Shown one piece after another: positions 1 through 8,815 of a stretch of 64,000 bases of DNA; positions within the stretch are counted from its first letter, which is position 1; each line of letters begins with the position of its first letter. The translations under genes were made by a program, and so were the position numbers. Source of the stretch: JAPWJZ01 sp966211335 (GTDB lineage: Bacteria; Pseudomonadota; Alphaproteobacteria; Micavibrionales; UBA2020). The stretch lies in NCBI GenBank assembly GCA_966211335.1, contig CBIHNF010000002.1:1-64000 (forward strand), in the 5' to 3' direction. A model generated the notes under the pieces. That model had not been told where the DNA came from, did no database searches, and saw only the letters and a program-made list of their open reading frames with translations.

Positions 1-1
1 T

Positions 2-85
2 GAAGCCGCCGCCTGGTACTGGCACTTCGTCGATATCGTCTGGCTGTTCCTCTTCACCGCGATCTACTGGTGGGGCAACAGCTAA
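2..85 (+). CDS. ctaE: Cytochrome c oxidase subunit III, C-terminal end (partial)
   Basis: Only the last 27 codons are present; the gene starts left of the window. The visible tail contains WYWHFVDIVWLFLF followed by IYWWG, the typical end of haem-copper oxidase subunit III, whose last membrane helix this is. The subunit belongs to the aa3-type terminal oxidase of the inner membrane. The DUF983 and SURF1 genes that follow are usual neighbours of ctaE in Alphaproteobacteria and support the call. Confidence 0.85.
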   Translation, partial: EAAAWYWHFVDIVWLFLFTAIYWWGNS

Positions 86-423
86 TTTTATCCGACGACC
101 TCAAATTCGTCCTCAATCCGCGCTGCCCGGGTTGCCGGGCAGCGCCTTTGTTTAAGCCGCATTCGATCACGGTGGTTGATGCCTGCGCCAAATGCGGCGC
201 GAAGCTGGGCGGCCATGACATCGGCGATGGCGCCTCCGTCTTCCTGATTTTCCTGTTCGGATTTTTACTCATCCCCATGGCATGGGCGTTTGAGAAGGCG
301 TTTCATCCGCCGCTCTGGGTGCATCCGGTTTTGTGGGGTTCCGTCGCGCTAGGCCTCATCGCCCTGCTACTGCCGCGCATCAAGGCCTACATCATCCTGC
401 TCGAATGGCGGCACAGGGAATAG
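70..423 (+). CDS. DUF983 family membrane protein
   Basis: The protein has 117 residues and starts with GTG inside the end of ctaE (16-base overlap), which suggests translational coupling. It has a CPGC motif near residue 20 and a CAKCG motif near residue 40, a likely metal-binding or zinc-ribbon pair, then two hydrophobic segments at about 55-75 and 85-105. This layout is that of DUF983 proteins, commonly found between cytochrome oxidase subunit III and SURF1 in Alphaproteobacteria. A role in oxidase assembly is inferred from position only. No ATG occurs near the start, so GTG is the most plausible initiation codon. Confidence 0.75.
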   Translation: MGQQLILSDDLKFVLNPRCPGCRAAPLFKPHSITVVDACAKCGAKLGGHDIGDGASVFLIFLFGFLLIPMAWAFEKAFHPPLWVHPVLWGSVALGLIALLLPRIKAYIILLEWRHRE

Positions 424-1005
424 TTACGGTTTCGGCGGCTTCGGTTTGCGCAGGCCCGGGAAGAACGGGAAGTCATCGTTCTTGGCGTAGGACGGGTTTT
501 TGAGGAAATTGCCGAGCACGGCTTCATAGAGGCGCAGCTTCTCCGTATCGCCGCAGTTGTTGCGGCAATTCTCGAACAGCGATGAATAGCCGTCCGTCTT
601 CATCGAGAAGTAATCCTGCACAATGCTCGCCTGCTGCTCCATGTTGTATTGCAGCAGGTCTTTCTTTTCGTCGAGGTGGTAGGGGTAGGCGGCGGCGTAA
701 TCGAACTTCAGTTTCAGGTTCAGCTTCACGGCCTCCGCCACCGGTTGCAGCACTTTATTCTGGAACTGCCACACATGCGTCATCTCGTGGATGAACAGCG
801 CCTGATGGTAGGTGCCGCCGTCCGAATAATCGTCGCGGTAGCAGCCGTGCATGTATAAATTGCCGTCCGGCGCCATGGCGGTGCCTTCGGGATGGAAGCC
901 CATGAACTTGTCGGCGGTGACGGTGACTTTTGAATAATCCACCGACTCGCCAAAAACGCCGCGCGCCAGCTCAATCTCGCCATGCGTGAGTTTGCGGGAG
1001 GACAT
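424..1005 (-). CDS. HExxH zinc-peptidase-like protein (vgr-related type)
   Basis: The protein has 193 residues with an ATG start. It carries HEMTHVWQ near residue 73, an HExxH zinc-binding motif, preceded by a region resembling proteins annotated as vgr-related in sphingomonads (KLTHGEIELARGVFGESVDY, then an aromatic-rich strand). No signal peptide is seen. It is encoded opposite to the oxidase cluster and ends beside the DUF983 gene, with one base between their stop codons. The motif supports a metallopeptidase fold; substrate and activity are unknown, and the third zinc ligand cannot be assigned by eye. Confidence 0.6.
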   Translation of the reverse strand: MSSRKLTHGEIELARGVFGESVDYSKVTVTADKFMGFHPEGTAMAPDGNLYMHGCYRDDYSDGGTYHQALFIHEMTHVWQFQNKVLQPVAEAVKLNLKLKFDYAAAYPYHLDEKKDLLQYNMEQQASIVQDYFSMKTDGYSSLFENCRNNCGDTEKLRLYEAVLGNFLKNPSYAKNDDFPFFPGLRKPKPPKP

Positions 1006-1106
1006 GGGATAAGGCCTCTTTCCGTAAAAATTATGTATAAGATTGCTATTCCTTTTTGCAGAACAACTTTAATATAATCAAGCGATTTTTAAGGATGCGC
1101 CGCAAC

Positions 1107-1832
1107 ATGACCACCCGCAAATTCAAGCCCTCCGTCAAAGCCACCGTCACCGCCGTGATCCTGATCGGGTTTATGGTGGGCCTCGCCGTCTGGCAGCTGC
1201 AGCGGCTGGAATGGAAGACAAACATGTTGGCGGAAATGAACGCTCATATGTCGGCGCCCCCCGTGCCGATGCCGGAAAGCCTTGGCGACAAGAAGGACTG
1301 GGAATACCGCCGCGTGACCCTGGCCGGCAATTTTGATTACAGCCATGAATTTTTGCTGAAGCCGCGCACGCTCGATGGCCGCGTCGGCTACCATCTTGTC
1401 ACGCCGTTCAAGCGCGCCTCGGGCGGCACCGTCCTCGTCAACCGCGGCTGGATTGCGGATGAATATTTGAAAACGGCCGATCGCCCGAAAGGCCTGCTGC
1501 AGATTGAAGGCATTTTGCAGTACCCCGCCAAAAGCACCTTCACGCCCGATAATAACCCTGCCAAGAACGACTGGTTCTGGGCCGATGCCGCCGCCATGGG
1601 GCAGGCGGCTGGCGCAGAAAATGTTGCGCCCGCGATTGTCGTCATCGCCGCCAAAACGCCAGGCGTTTACCCCACTGGCGGGCGGCTGACCATCGACATT
1701 CCGAACGATCACAAGCAATACGCGATTTTCTGGTTCTGCATGGCGGGCGTGCTGGCCTTTATCTGGTTCCTGTCGCAATGGCGCATCATTGAAGAAGCGC
1801 CTTTTGAAGAGAAAAAGCATGCAAGCCTATAA
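1107..1832 (+). CDS. SURF1 family cytochrome oxidase assembly protein
   Basis: About 241 residues. It has the SURF1 topology: a membrane helix near residues 10-30 (VILIGFMVGLAVWQLQRLEWK), a soluble domain facing the periplasm, and a second helix close to the C-terminus (YAIFWFCMAGVLAFIWFL). SURF1 proteins help insert haem a into cytochrome oxidase, which fits the neighbouring ctaE. The ATG at 1107 is chosen because an AAGG lies 12 bases upstream; an in-frame ATG at 1095 is the alternative. A TATAAT at 1073-1078 may be the -10 of its promoter, but no good -35 accompanies it. The end overlaps the next gene by 14 bases. Confidence 0.85.
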   Translation: MTTRKFKPSVKATVTAVILIGFMVGLAVWQLQRLEWKTNMLAEMNAHMSAPPVPMPESLGDKKDWEYRRVTLAGNFDYSHEFLLKPRTLDGRVGYHLVTPFKRASGGTVLVNRGWIADEYLKTADRPKGLLQIEGILQYPAKSTFTPDNNPAKNDWFWADAAAMGQAAGAENVAPAIVVIAAKTPGVYPTGGRLTIDIPNDHKQYAIFWFCMAGVLAFIWFLSQWRIIEEAPFEEKKHASL

Positions 1833-3366
1833 AGACCTCGAAACCCGCTTCAGCGAGTTGACGGCGCTGCGCCAGATTGACTCTTTCCTCAACTGGGACC
1901 GCTCCGTCTTCATGCCGGAAAAAGGCGTAGGCCAGCGCGCGCGGCAGGTGGAAGTGCTCAACATCAAAATCCACCAGATGGCGACCGACCCCGTCATCGG
2001 CGACTGGCTGGGCAAGGCGGAAGCCTTGAACGATTTGTCCGACTGGCAGCGCGCCAACCTTGCACTCATGCGCACACAGTACCTGCATGCGACCGCAGTG
2101 CCGCAGGCGCTGGTCGCCGCCAAGATGGCGCAGGAGACGAAGACCGAAGTCATCTGGCGCAAGGCGCGCGCCGAGAATAATTTCAAGCTGGTGCAGGATG
2201 AACTCGCCAAGCTGCTCGACATCGTCCGCCAGACGGCGGAAGTCAAAGGCCGCGCGCTGAACAAGCCCGCTTATGACAGCCTGATGGACAGCTACGTGCC
2301 GCATATGGCATCGGCCGAAATTGACGCCGCCTTTGACGATGTTGCGGCCTTCCTGCCCGGCTTTTTGAACGAGGTGCTGGAAAAGCAGGGCGAGCCGCTG
2401 CCGCTGAAAGGCCCTTTCCCGGTTGATGTTCAGGAGAAAATCGGCCGCGATGTCTGCGCCGATATCGGCTTTGATTTCACCTGGGGCCGCCTTGATGTGT
2501 CGGCGCATCCGTTCTCCACCGGCATCGGCAATGATGTGCGCATCACGACGCGCTACAACGAAGACGGCTTCATGAATTCGCTGCAGGCCGTGGTGCATGA
2601 AGCGGGTCATGGCTTTTACGACCGCTACACGCCTGAAGAATGGCAGCAGCAGCCCGTTGGCATCAGCCAGAACATGGGCATGGGCATCCATGAATCGCAA
2701 TCCTTGTCGCTCGACATGCAGCTCGGCCGCTCGCGCCCCTATTGGGATTATCTGGCGCCGCGCATCGCGAAAGCTTTCAACCGCAGCGGCCCCGAATGGA
2801 CGGGCGAGAACCTCTACCGCCACGCCATCCGTGCCGAGCGCGGCTTTATCCGCGTCGAGGCGGATGAGGTGACTTATCCTGCGCATGTCATTTTGCGCTA
2901 CCGCCTTGAGAAACGCATGATCGAAGGCACGCTGGAAGTGAAAGACCTGCCCGCCGCCTGGAATGCCGAGATGAAAAAGCTGATCGGCGCGGAGCCGCCC
3001 GACGATCGCCGCGGCTGTCTGCAGGATATTCACTGGTATTTCGGCGCGTTTGGCTATTTCCCCGCCTATGCCATGGGCGCCTTTATTGCGGCGCAATTCG
3101 CCGACAAGATGAAACGCGATGTGCCGGACCTTGACGCGCAGGTGCGGGGCGGCAACCTGAAGGTTTACGGCGACTGGCTGCAGAAAAACGTCCAGTCGAA
3201 GGGGTGCCTCTACACGCCGCCGGAACTGATCGAAAAGGTGACGGGAAATAAATTCTCGACCTACTATTTCAAGAAGCACCTGACAGAACGATATCTCGAC
3301 AAACAATATGAGGGGCAAGCGCCATGTTCAGCTACGTCAGCACCAGAGGCAAAGCGCCGCGCTTAA
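1819..3366 (+). CDS. M32 family carboxypeptidase (carboxypeptidase Taq)
   Basis: About 515 residues. It contains the zinc-binding HEAGH with His260 and His264, followed by IHESQS, where the Glu is the expected third ligand of the M32 family, and later the conserved RAERGFIRVEADEVTYPAH block. Family members are cytosolic metallocarboxypeptidases that remove C-terminal residues from peptides. Length and motif order match complete family members. The ATG at 1819 overlaps the SURF1 gene, and the 3' end overlaps thrC by 43 bases, so the genes are probably co-transcribed. Confidence 0.9.
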   Translation: MQAYKDLETRFSELTALRQIDSFLNWDRSVFMPEKGVGQRARQVEVLNIKIHQMATDPVIGDWLGKAEALNDLSDWQRANLALMRTQYLHATAVPQALVAAKMAQETKTEVIWRKARAENNFKLVQDELAKLLDIVRQTAEVKGRALNKPAYDSLMDSYVPHMASAEIDAAFDDVAAFLPGFLNEVLEKQGEPLPLKGPFPVDVQEKIGRDVCADIGFDFTWGRLDVSAHPFSTGIGNDVRITTRYNEDGFMNSLQAVVHEAGHGFYDRYTPEEWQQQPVGISQNMGMGIHESQSLSLDMQLGRSRPYWDYLAPRIAKAFNRSGPEWTGENLYRHAIRAERGFIRVEADEVTYPAHVILRYRLEKRMIEGTLEVKDLPAAWNAEMKKLIGAEPPDDRRGCLQDIHWYFGAFGYFPAYAMGAFIAAQFADKMKRDVPDLDAQVRGGNLKVYGDWLQKNVQSKGCLYTPPELIEKVTGNKFSTYYFKKHLTERYLDKQYEGQAPCSATSAPEAKRRA

Positions 3367-4727
3367 GTTTCGCCGATACGACGCTCGCGGGCCTTGCCAG
3401 CGACGGCGGCCTTTATGTGCCCGACCTCTGCCCGAAACTGTCGGATGCGGAGCTCGGCAATATGGCGAGCCAGCATTACCTTGAAATCGCCTGGCGCGTC
3501 ATGCTTCCCTTCGTCGGCAGCGATGTGCCGTCCGAAGACCTCATCAAGATGCTGCAGCGCGCCTACAAGCCCTTCACGACGAAGGAAGTGGCTCCGCTGC
3601 GCAAGCTGACCGATAATTTATATGTGCAGGAGCTGTTCCACGGCCCGACGCTGGCGTTCAAGGACGTGGCCTTGCAGTTCCTGGGGCAGCTTTTCGATTA
3701 CATTCTGGCCAAGCGTAAGTCGCGCGTCACCATCGTCGGCGCAACCTCCGGCGATACCGGCTCCGCCGCGATCGAGGCGTTCCGCGGCAAAACAAATGCT
3801 GACATCTTTATCCTCCATCCGCACAAGCGCGTCTCGGACGTGCAGCGCCGGCAGATGACAACGGTGCTCGACGACAACGTCCACAATATCGCCATCGATG
3901 GCAGCTTCGATGACTGCCAGGACCTTGTGAAGGCGATGTTCAACGACGCGACATTCCGCGATGAATACCGTCTTTCCGCCGTCAACTCCATCAACTGGGC
4001 GCGCATTCTGGCGCAGGTGGTATATTACATTTACGCCGGTGTGCGCATTAAAGACAAAACGGGCAAAGCGCCCGTGTTTTGTGTGCCGACAGGCAACTTC
4101 GGCAACGTCTATGCCGGCTATGTCGCGCAGTCGATGGGGCTGGAGGTTGAAAAATTCCTCGTCGCCACCAACCGCAACGATATTCTGCACCGCTTCTTCA
4201 CCACTGGCCGCATGAAGGCGGAGGGCGTCGCGCCCAGCCTGTCGCCGAGCATGGACATTCAAATCTCCAGCAACTTCGAACGCCTGCTGTTTGACCTCTT
4301 CGGCCGTCAGGGCGATGCGGTTGACCAGACCATGCAGCACTTCCGCAAATCGGGTCCCTTCAGCCTTGATGATTCCGTCATGAACCCGATGCGCCGGTTG
4401 TTCGCCAGCGGCCGGGTTGATGATGACGGCACCGTGGATGTCATGCGCCGCATGTATAAGGAGCACAATTACATTGTCGATCCGCACACTGCGGTCGGCC
4501 TTGGCGTTGCGGAAGAATACCTGAAGGCGAACAAGGATTCCGTTGTGGTGTCGCTGGGCACCGCGCATCCCGCCAAGTTTCCGGCCGCCGTCAAAAAGGC
4601 CATCGGCATCGACCCGCCGCTGCCCCCGCATCTGGCGGATCTGTTTTCGCGGCAGGAGCGCTATCAGGTGCTCCCCAACGACCTTAACAAGGTGCAGGAT
4701 TTTGTCCGCGCCGGAGTCAAAAAGTAA
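3324..4727 (+). CDS. thrC: Threonine synthase
   Basis: 467 residues. The enzyme converts O-phosphohomoserine to threonine with pyridoxal phosphate. The PLP-binding lysine is in LAFKDVALQ (Lys113), preceded by the phosphate-binding FHGPT. TSGDTGSAAIEAFRG and PTGNFGNVYAGY are further conserved blocks. The N-terminus YVSTRGKAP matches the usual start of the long ThrC subfamily. It starts inside the M32 peptidase gene and its stop shares one base with the pyrD start (taatg), so the three genes are tightly coupled. Confidence 0.95.
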   Translation: MFSYVSTRGKAPRLSFADTTLAGLASDGGLYVPDLCPKLSDAELGNMASQHYLEIAWRVMLPFVGSDVPSEDLIKMLQRAYKPFTTKEVAPLRKLTDNLYVQELFHGPTLAFKDVALQFLGQLFDYILAKRKSRVTIVGATSGDTGSAAIEAFRGKTNADIFILHPHKRVSDVQRRQMTTVLDDNVHNIAIDGSFDDCQDLVKAMFNDATFRDEYRLSAVNSINWARILAQVVYYIYAGVRIKDKTGKAPVFCVPTGNFGNVYAGYVAQSMGLEVEKFLVATNRNDILHRFFTTGRMKAEGVAPSLSPSMDIQISSNFERLLFDLFGRQGDAVDQTMQHFRKSGPFSLDDSVMNPMRRLFASGRVDDDGTVDVMRRMYKEHNYIVDPHTAVGLGVAEEYLKANKDSVVVSLGTAHPAKFPAAVKKAIGIDPPLPPHLADLFSRQERYQVLPNDLNKVQDFVRAGVKK

Positions 4728-5791
4728 TGCTGTATAACGCCCTGCGCCCGCTGCTCCTGTCGCTCGACGCCGAACAGGCGCATGGGCTGACGCTCAAGGC
4801 CATGAAAATGGGCCTGACGCCGCGCTATGATGTGAATGATCCTGCGCTGCGCGTAAAGTTATGGGGCCGCGAGTTCCGCAACCCGCTGGGCCTTGCCGCA
4901 GGTTTCGACAAACAGGCGGAAGTGATTGCGCCGCTGTTTAACATGGGCTTCGGCTTTGTGGAGGCCGGCACCGTCACGCCGTTGCCGCAAGCCGGCAACC
5001 CCAAGCCGCGCGTCTTCCGCGACAAGGCAAATAAATCCGTCATCAACCGCATGGGTTTCCCCGGCAGCGGTCTTGATGTGTTTGTTGAAAACATCAAAAA
5101 ATTCCGCGACGAATATGCCGATGGCCTTGGCATCCTCGGTGTCAATATCGGCATGAACAAGGACGCGAAAGCGCCTTTGGAAGATTACAAGCGCGGCATT
5201 GAAAAACTCGCGGCCTATGCCGATTACATCACCATCAATATTTCCTCCCCTAACACCGCCGGCCTTCGCGACCTGCAGGCGCGGGAGGAGCTGGATAAAC
5301 TGCTCGCCGCCCTCGTCGGTCTCCGCAACGTCATGCAGACGGAAGCCCTGCTGCTGCTCAAAGTCGCGCCCGATCTTGAGGCGGCGCAGCGGGAAGATAT
5401 TGCCGCGCTCGTCATCGAACATCGCATCGACGGACTTATTGTCTCCAATACCACCGTCACGCGCCCTGCCGCGCTTGATGCCAAGCTTAAGGACGAAAAA
5501 GGCGGCCTCTCGGGCCAGCTTCTGCGCGACCTCGCAACGGAACGTATCGCAGATTTTTACAAGCTCACCCAAGGCAAACTGCCCATCGTCGGCGTCGGCG
5601 GCATCGCCACAGCGGCTGATGCCTATGCCAAAATCCGCGCCGGCGCATCGCTGGTGCAGGTTTATACCGCCCTTGTCTATGAAGGCCCCGCGCTTGTGCC
5701 GAATGTCCTCGCGGGTTTGGTGCATCTGATGCGGAAAGACGGCTTTAATCACATTTCGGAAGCGGTCGGCGCGGATGTGAAACTAGCCTAA
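4727..5791 (+). CDS. pyrD: Dihydroorotate dehydrogenase (quinone), class 2
   Basis: 354 residues. It oxidises dihydroorotate to orotate in pyrimidine synthesis, passing electrons to quinone at the membrane. Diagnostic blocks are NPLGLAAGFDK, the class 2 catalytic loop NISSPNTAGLRDLQ with its serine, LLKVAPDL, and the FMN-binding GVGGIATAADAYAKIRAGAS. The amphipathic N-terminal segment expected of class 2 enzymes is present. The start codon overlaps the thrC stop by one base. The end overlaps the convergent ankyrin gene by four bases. Confidence 0.95.
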   Translation: MLYNALRPLLLSLDAEQAHGLTLKAMKMGLTPRYDVNDPALRVKLWGREFRNPLGLAAGFDKQAEVIAPLFNMGFGFVEAGTVTPLPQAGNPKPRVFRDKANKSVINRMGFPGSGLDVFVENIKKFRDEYADGLGILGVNIGMNKDAKAPLEDYKRGIEKLAAYADYITINISSPNTAGLRDLQAREELDKLLAALVGLRNVMQTEALLLLKVAPDLEAAQREDIAALVIEHRIDGLIVSNTTVTRPAALDAKLKDEKGGLSGQLLRDLATERIADFYKLTQGKLPIVGVGGIATAADAYAKIRAGASLVQVYTALVYEGPALVPNVLAGLVHLMRKDGFNHISEAVGADVKLA

Positions 5792-6300
5792 GGCGCCTTG
5801 AACCGCCGTGTGCGCACGGGCGTTATGCCGCGGCGCAGGGTTGTCGTGTCCGCGATTAGGGTCGGCAGCTGCTTTTTCATCAAAACTTCTATCTTTTTGG
5901 CGATATCCGTCCAGCCTTTTTCCTCGGCGGCGTGGAGGGCGAAGGACTTTGACTTATAGGGCAGGTGCACCAGCACATTCGCGCCTGCATCGACCAGCAT
6001 ATCGGTAATGGCGCGGCGGTTGCGGCTCAAGGCCTGTGTAAGGGCCGTCTCGCCGTGAATATTCTGGTGGTTGAGCGGCGCGCCACGCGTAATCAGTTCT
6101 TTCGCCACTTCGTCATGCCCCCAGAAGGCGGCGAGGGTCAGGAAGGATTCTTTATTAATGACGATGCTGCCAACGGGCACGCCTGCGTCCAGCAAACGGA
6201 GCACCTTGGTAATATCGGTGCTATCCTTGCGGAGGCATTCGGTAAGCTCCTTGGTCTGCCAGTGCAGCGGCGAGCTTTCGTCATTGAAATGGTCTTGCAT
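5788..6300 (-). CDS. Small ankyrin-repeat protein
   Basis: About 170 residues with two to three ankyrin repeats, e.g. around LTLAAFWGHDEVAKELITRG and GETALTQALSRNRRAITDML; the tail is basic. No signal peptide is visible, so it is probably cytosolic and protein-binding; the partner is unknown. An upstream in-frame ATG exists at 6315, but a good sigma70-type promoter (6307-6335, minus) has its -10 between the two ATGs. The ATG at 6300 is therefore preferred and may lie at or next to the transcription start. It lacks the C-terminal module shared by the two ankyrin proteins near 31-32 kb. Confidence 0.7.
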   Translation of the reverse strand: MQDHFNDESSPLHWQTKELTECLRKDSTDITKVLRLLDAGVPVGSIVINKESFLTLAAFWGHDEVAKELITRGAPLNHQNIHGETALTQALSRNRRAITDMLVDAGANVLVHLPYKSKSFALHAAEEKGWTDIAKKIEVLMKKQLPTLIADTTTLRRGITPVRTRRFKAP

Positions 6301-6306
6301 TTTATG

Positions 6307-6335
6307 AGTATACATTATCTATAATAAAAAATCAA
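6307..6335 (-). promoter_or_regulatory. Predicted sigma70-type promoter of the small ankyrin gene
   Basis: On the minus strand TTGATT is followed after 17 bases by TATACT. The expected start of transcription is at about 6300, essentially on the ATG. Confidence 0.55.
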
Positions 6336-6430
6336 AATCCTGAAAACATTGACTATATTTGTTTAAATTTTCTTGTCGGGCGGTGCGCAAAGCCGATATT
6401 CTGTGCGGCATTAGGAAAACGCCCAGAATC

Positions 6431-7777
6431 ATGACCGCCAGCGACCCCAAAGACAAGAACGACAACATTATCGACCTCGGCTTTACAGCAAAGCCGGTGC
6501 CGCCGGTGTCGCTACGCATCGGGCAGTTGCTTACCCTGCGCAATATCGTGCTGGCTTTGGGCGTTGCGACTTTCCTCATTTTTATCGGCAGCGTGGTTTC
6601 CGCGCGCATTGCCTTCCTGTTTGCGGCGCTGCTGGGGCTTGGCATTGCGCTGATGTTTGAAATGACATCCCGCCGCAGCTGGGAGCGGCAGATGACCTCG
6701 CAGATGGGGCAAATGGCGCAGGACTATGAGCGCCTCGTACGCGAGGTCGCCCGCAACCGCAATGACATGATTGTGCTGAAAAAGAATCTTGGCGATGCCG
6801 GCGCGCTGGCGCGCAGCTATGGCGCCATGCCCGGCGGCGCGCCCGGCACGGCGGCCGCGGTCGAGCAACGCATGCTGAAGGCGCTGGCGGACCAGCTGTC
6901 CCGCATCGATGAACGACCGGAAGAAAAGCCGGGGCCCGATTTGCGGCAGGCGGAGCTTGACCTTTCCGCCATTACCGTCACCCCGGGCGCGGCACCGGAA
7001 AATGTCGGCCGCAATCTGACCGACAAACAGGTGCTGCAGATCGTGCAGACGGCGGTGCGGCAGGACCGCATCGATCTATTCCTGCAGCCCATCGTCGCGC
7101 TGCCGCAGCGCAAGGTGCGGTTCTTCGAGCTGTTCTCCCGCATCCGCATCAAGCCAGAAGTGTATCTGCCGGCGGAGCGGTATATCGAGGTCGCGACCCG
7201 CAAGGACCTCGTCGTCTCCATCGATAACCTGTTGCTGCTGCGCGGGCTGCAGTTGATCCGCGACACGGCGGACGAGGGCATGGGCGCAGCGTTTTTCTGC
7301 AACATCACCAGCGTGACATTGAACGACCCCAAATTCATGAGCGATCTTGTGGAATTCATCGCGCAGAACCGCGCGCTCGCGCCGCGCCTTGTCTTCGAGC
7401 TGGGGCAGCGCGACCTCGCCGCCATGAGCGCCGATGTGCTGCCGGTGCTGGAAGGCCTCTCGCGCCTCGGCTGCCGCTTCTCGATGGATCAGGTGAAATC
7501 GCTGTCCTTCGATTACGCGCATCTGGAAGTGCGGCATATCCGCTTTATCAAGGTGGATGCGGCGCAGGTCTTGCGCGAGCTGCATGAAACGGGCGGCCTG
7601 CGCCGGTTGAAACGCCTGAAGACAGAGCTCGACGCAAGGGGCGTCGACATGATCGTTGAAAAAATTGAAGGAGAGCCGCAGTTGATTGAATTGCTCGACC
7701 TCGAGATTGATTACGGGCAGGGTTACCTGTTCGGCAAGCCCATGCATGCATCCCTGGCTTTCGCGGTGACGCCGTGA
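6431..7777 (+). CDS. Membrane protein with degenerate EAL domain
   Basis: About 448 residues. Two membrane helices lie near residues 33-80, then a short linker likely to be helical, then an EAL-type domain from about residue 205 to the end (LQIVQTAVRQDRIDLFLQPIV start, IDYGQGYLFGKP end). EAL domains hydrolyse cyclic di-GMP, but the key residues are changed here: the EAL position reads FEL, and the DDFG loop reads SMDQVKS. It is therefore probably a c-di-GMP sensor or structural domain and not an active phosphodiesterase. The start is chosen at ATG 6431, though the frame is open from 6359. The stop overlaps the next start (gtga), indicating coupling. Confidence 0.7.
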   Translation: MTASDPKDKNDNIIDLGFTAKPVPPVSLRIGQLLTLRNIVLALGVATFLIFIGSVVSARIAFLFAALLGLGIALMFEMTSRRSWERQMTSQMGQMAQDYERLVREVARNRNDMIVLKKNLGDAGALARSYGAMPGGAPGTAAAVEQRMLKALADQLSRIDERPEEKPGPDLRQAELDLSAITVTPGAAPENVGRNLTDKQVLQIVQTAVRQDRIDLFLQPIVALPQRKVRFFELFSRIRIKPEVYLPAERYIEVATRKDLVVSIDNLLLLRGLQLIRDTADEGMGAAFFCNITSVTLNDPKFMSDLVEFIAQNRALAPRLVFELGQRDLAAMSADVLPVLEGLSRLGCRFSMDQVKSLSFDYAHLEVRHIRFIKVDAAQVLRELHETGGLRRLKRLKTELDARGVDMIVEKIEGEPQLIELLDLEIDYGQGYLFGKPMHASLAFAVTP

Positions 7778-8643
7778 GGGAAGGGGGCATCGCAACCGAG
7801 TTGGAAGGCCTTGGCGAGATCGCAGGCTTTTACGACGGCATGATCCTTGACCTCTGGGGCTGCGTGCACGACGGCTTGCAGCCTTTCGCCGAGACGATCC
7901 CGACGCTGAAGGAAATGAAGCGCTCCAAGCGCAAAATCTGGTTCCTGTCCAACGCACCGCGCCGCGCGCACAAGGTTGCGACGTTCCTCGAGCATATGGG
8001 CATCACACCCGATATGTACCACGGCATCGTCACCTCCGGCGAGGCGGCCTGGATGGCGCTGCAGGACCGGTACCTCGTCGAATGGGGCCGCAACTGCTAC
8101 CACCTCGGCAACCGCGTCAGCGATGCGGCGCTGTACGAGGACCTCGACATCAATATTGTGGATGATATCGACTCAGCCGATTTCATCCTCGCGACGGGAG
8201 TCGAGCATTTCTCCGATACGATAGATAAATACCAGCCGCTGCTGGAAGCCGGCGCCGCCAAGGGCATTCCGCTGCTCTGCGCCAATCCCGACCGTATCGT
8301 GCATGTCGGCGAACAGCTGGTTTTGTGCCCCGGCGCCTTTGCGGATATATATGAGCAACTCGACGCCCAGGTATCCTGGTTCGGGAAGCCCTATAAATCC
8401 GTCTACCGCCTCTGTTTTGACGCCATGGGCACGCGCAAGGTGCTGGCCATCGGCGACGGCATGCAGACGGACATCGCGGGCGCGACGGGGGCGGGAATCG
8501 ATTCCGTCCTTCTGACCGCCGGCATCCACCGCGAGGCGTTTTTCGAAGGTGCGGATGCGAATGAATCGAAGAGTCGCGGCGAGGAATTTTTGAAACAGTT
8601 CCCCTACCGCCCTACATATCTTATGAGTGCCCTGCGCTGGTAA
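7774..8643 (+). CDS. HAD superfamily class IIA hydrolase (TIGR01459-like)
   Basis: 289 residues, GTG start within a gtga overlap with the EAL gene. Motif I is DLWGCVHDG (the first Asp is the nucleophile; the second catalytic Asp position is Cys/Val-altered compared with DxDGT), motif II is FLSNAPR, and the class IIA end is GKPYKSVY followed by GDGMQTDIAGATGAG. The cap sits between motifs II and III as in NagD-like enzymes. The N-terminal motif fits the alphaproteobacterial TIGR01459 group, whose substrate is not established. Confidence 0.8.
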   Translation: MREGGIATELEGLGEIAGFYDGMILDLWGCVHDGLQPFAETIPTLKEMKRSKRKIWFLSNAPRRAHKVATFLEHMGITPDMYHGIVTSGEAAWMALQDRYLVEWGRNCYHLGNRVSDAALYEDLDINIVDDIDSADFILATGVEHFSDTIDKYQPLLEAGAAKGIPLLCANPDRIVHVGEQLVLCPGAFADIYEQLDAQVSWFGKPYKSVYRLCFDAMGTRKVLAIGDGMQTDIAGATGAGIDSVLLTAGIHREAFFEGADANESKSRGEEFLKQFPYRPTYLMSALRW

Positions 8644-8732
8644 ATTAACCTTCTGCCAGTTTTTTCAGACGTTTATAAGATTTCTTTTCCAAAACGCCAA
8701 ATCGGTAAAATTTTTCATAAATGCCCCTAAAT

Positions 8733-8761
8733 TTGACGGTGTTAAGAAAAAGGGATATGAT
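8733..8761 (+). promoter_or_regulatory. Predicted sigma70-type promoter of the first DotA/TraY-like gene (leader copy 1)
   Basis: TTGACG, a 17-base spacer and TATGAT, preceded by an A/T-rich stretch that could act as an UP element. The same block, including the bases around it, recurs before the other two DotA/TraY-like genes. The predicted 5' leader is about 48 bases. Confidence 0.75.
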
Positions 8762-8815
8762 GAGAGAATAAGCCTGAGAGGGTTGATTTTTCCTGTTTTT
8801 CGTCGGGGTAAAGCC

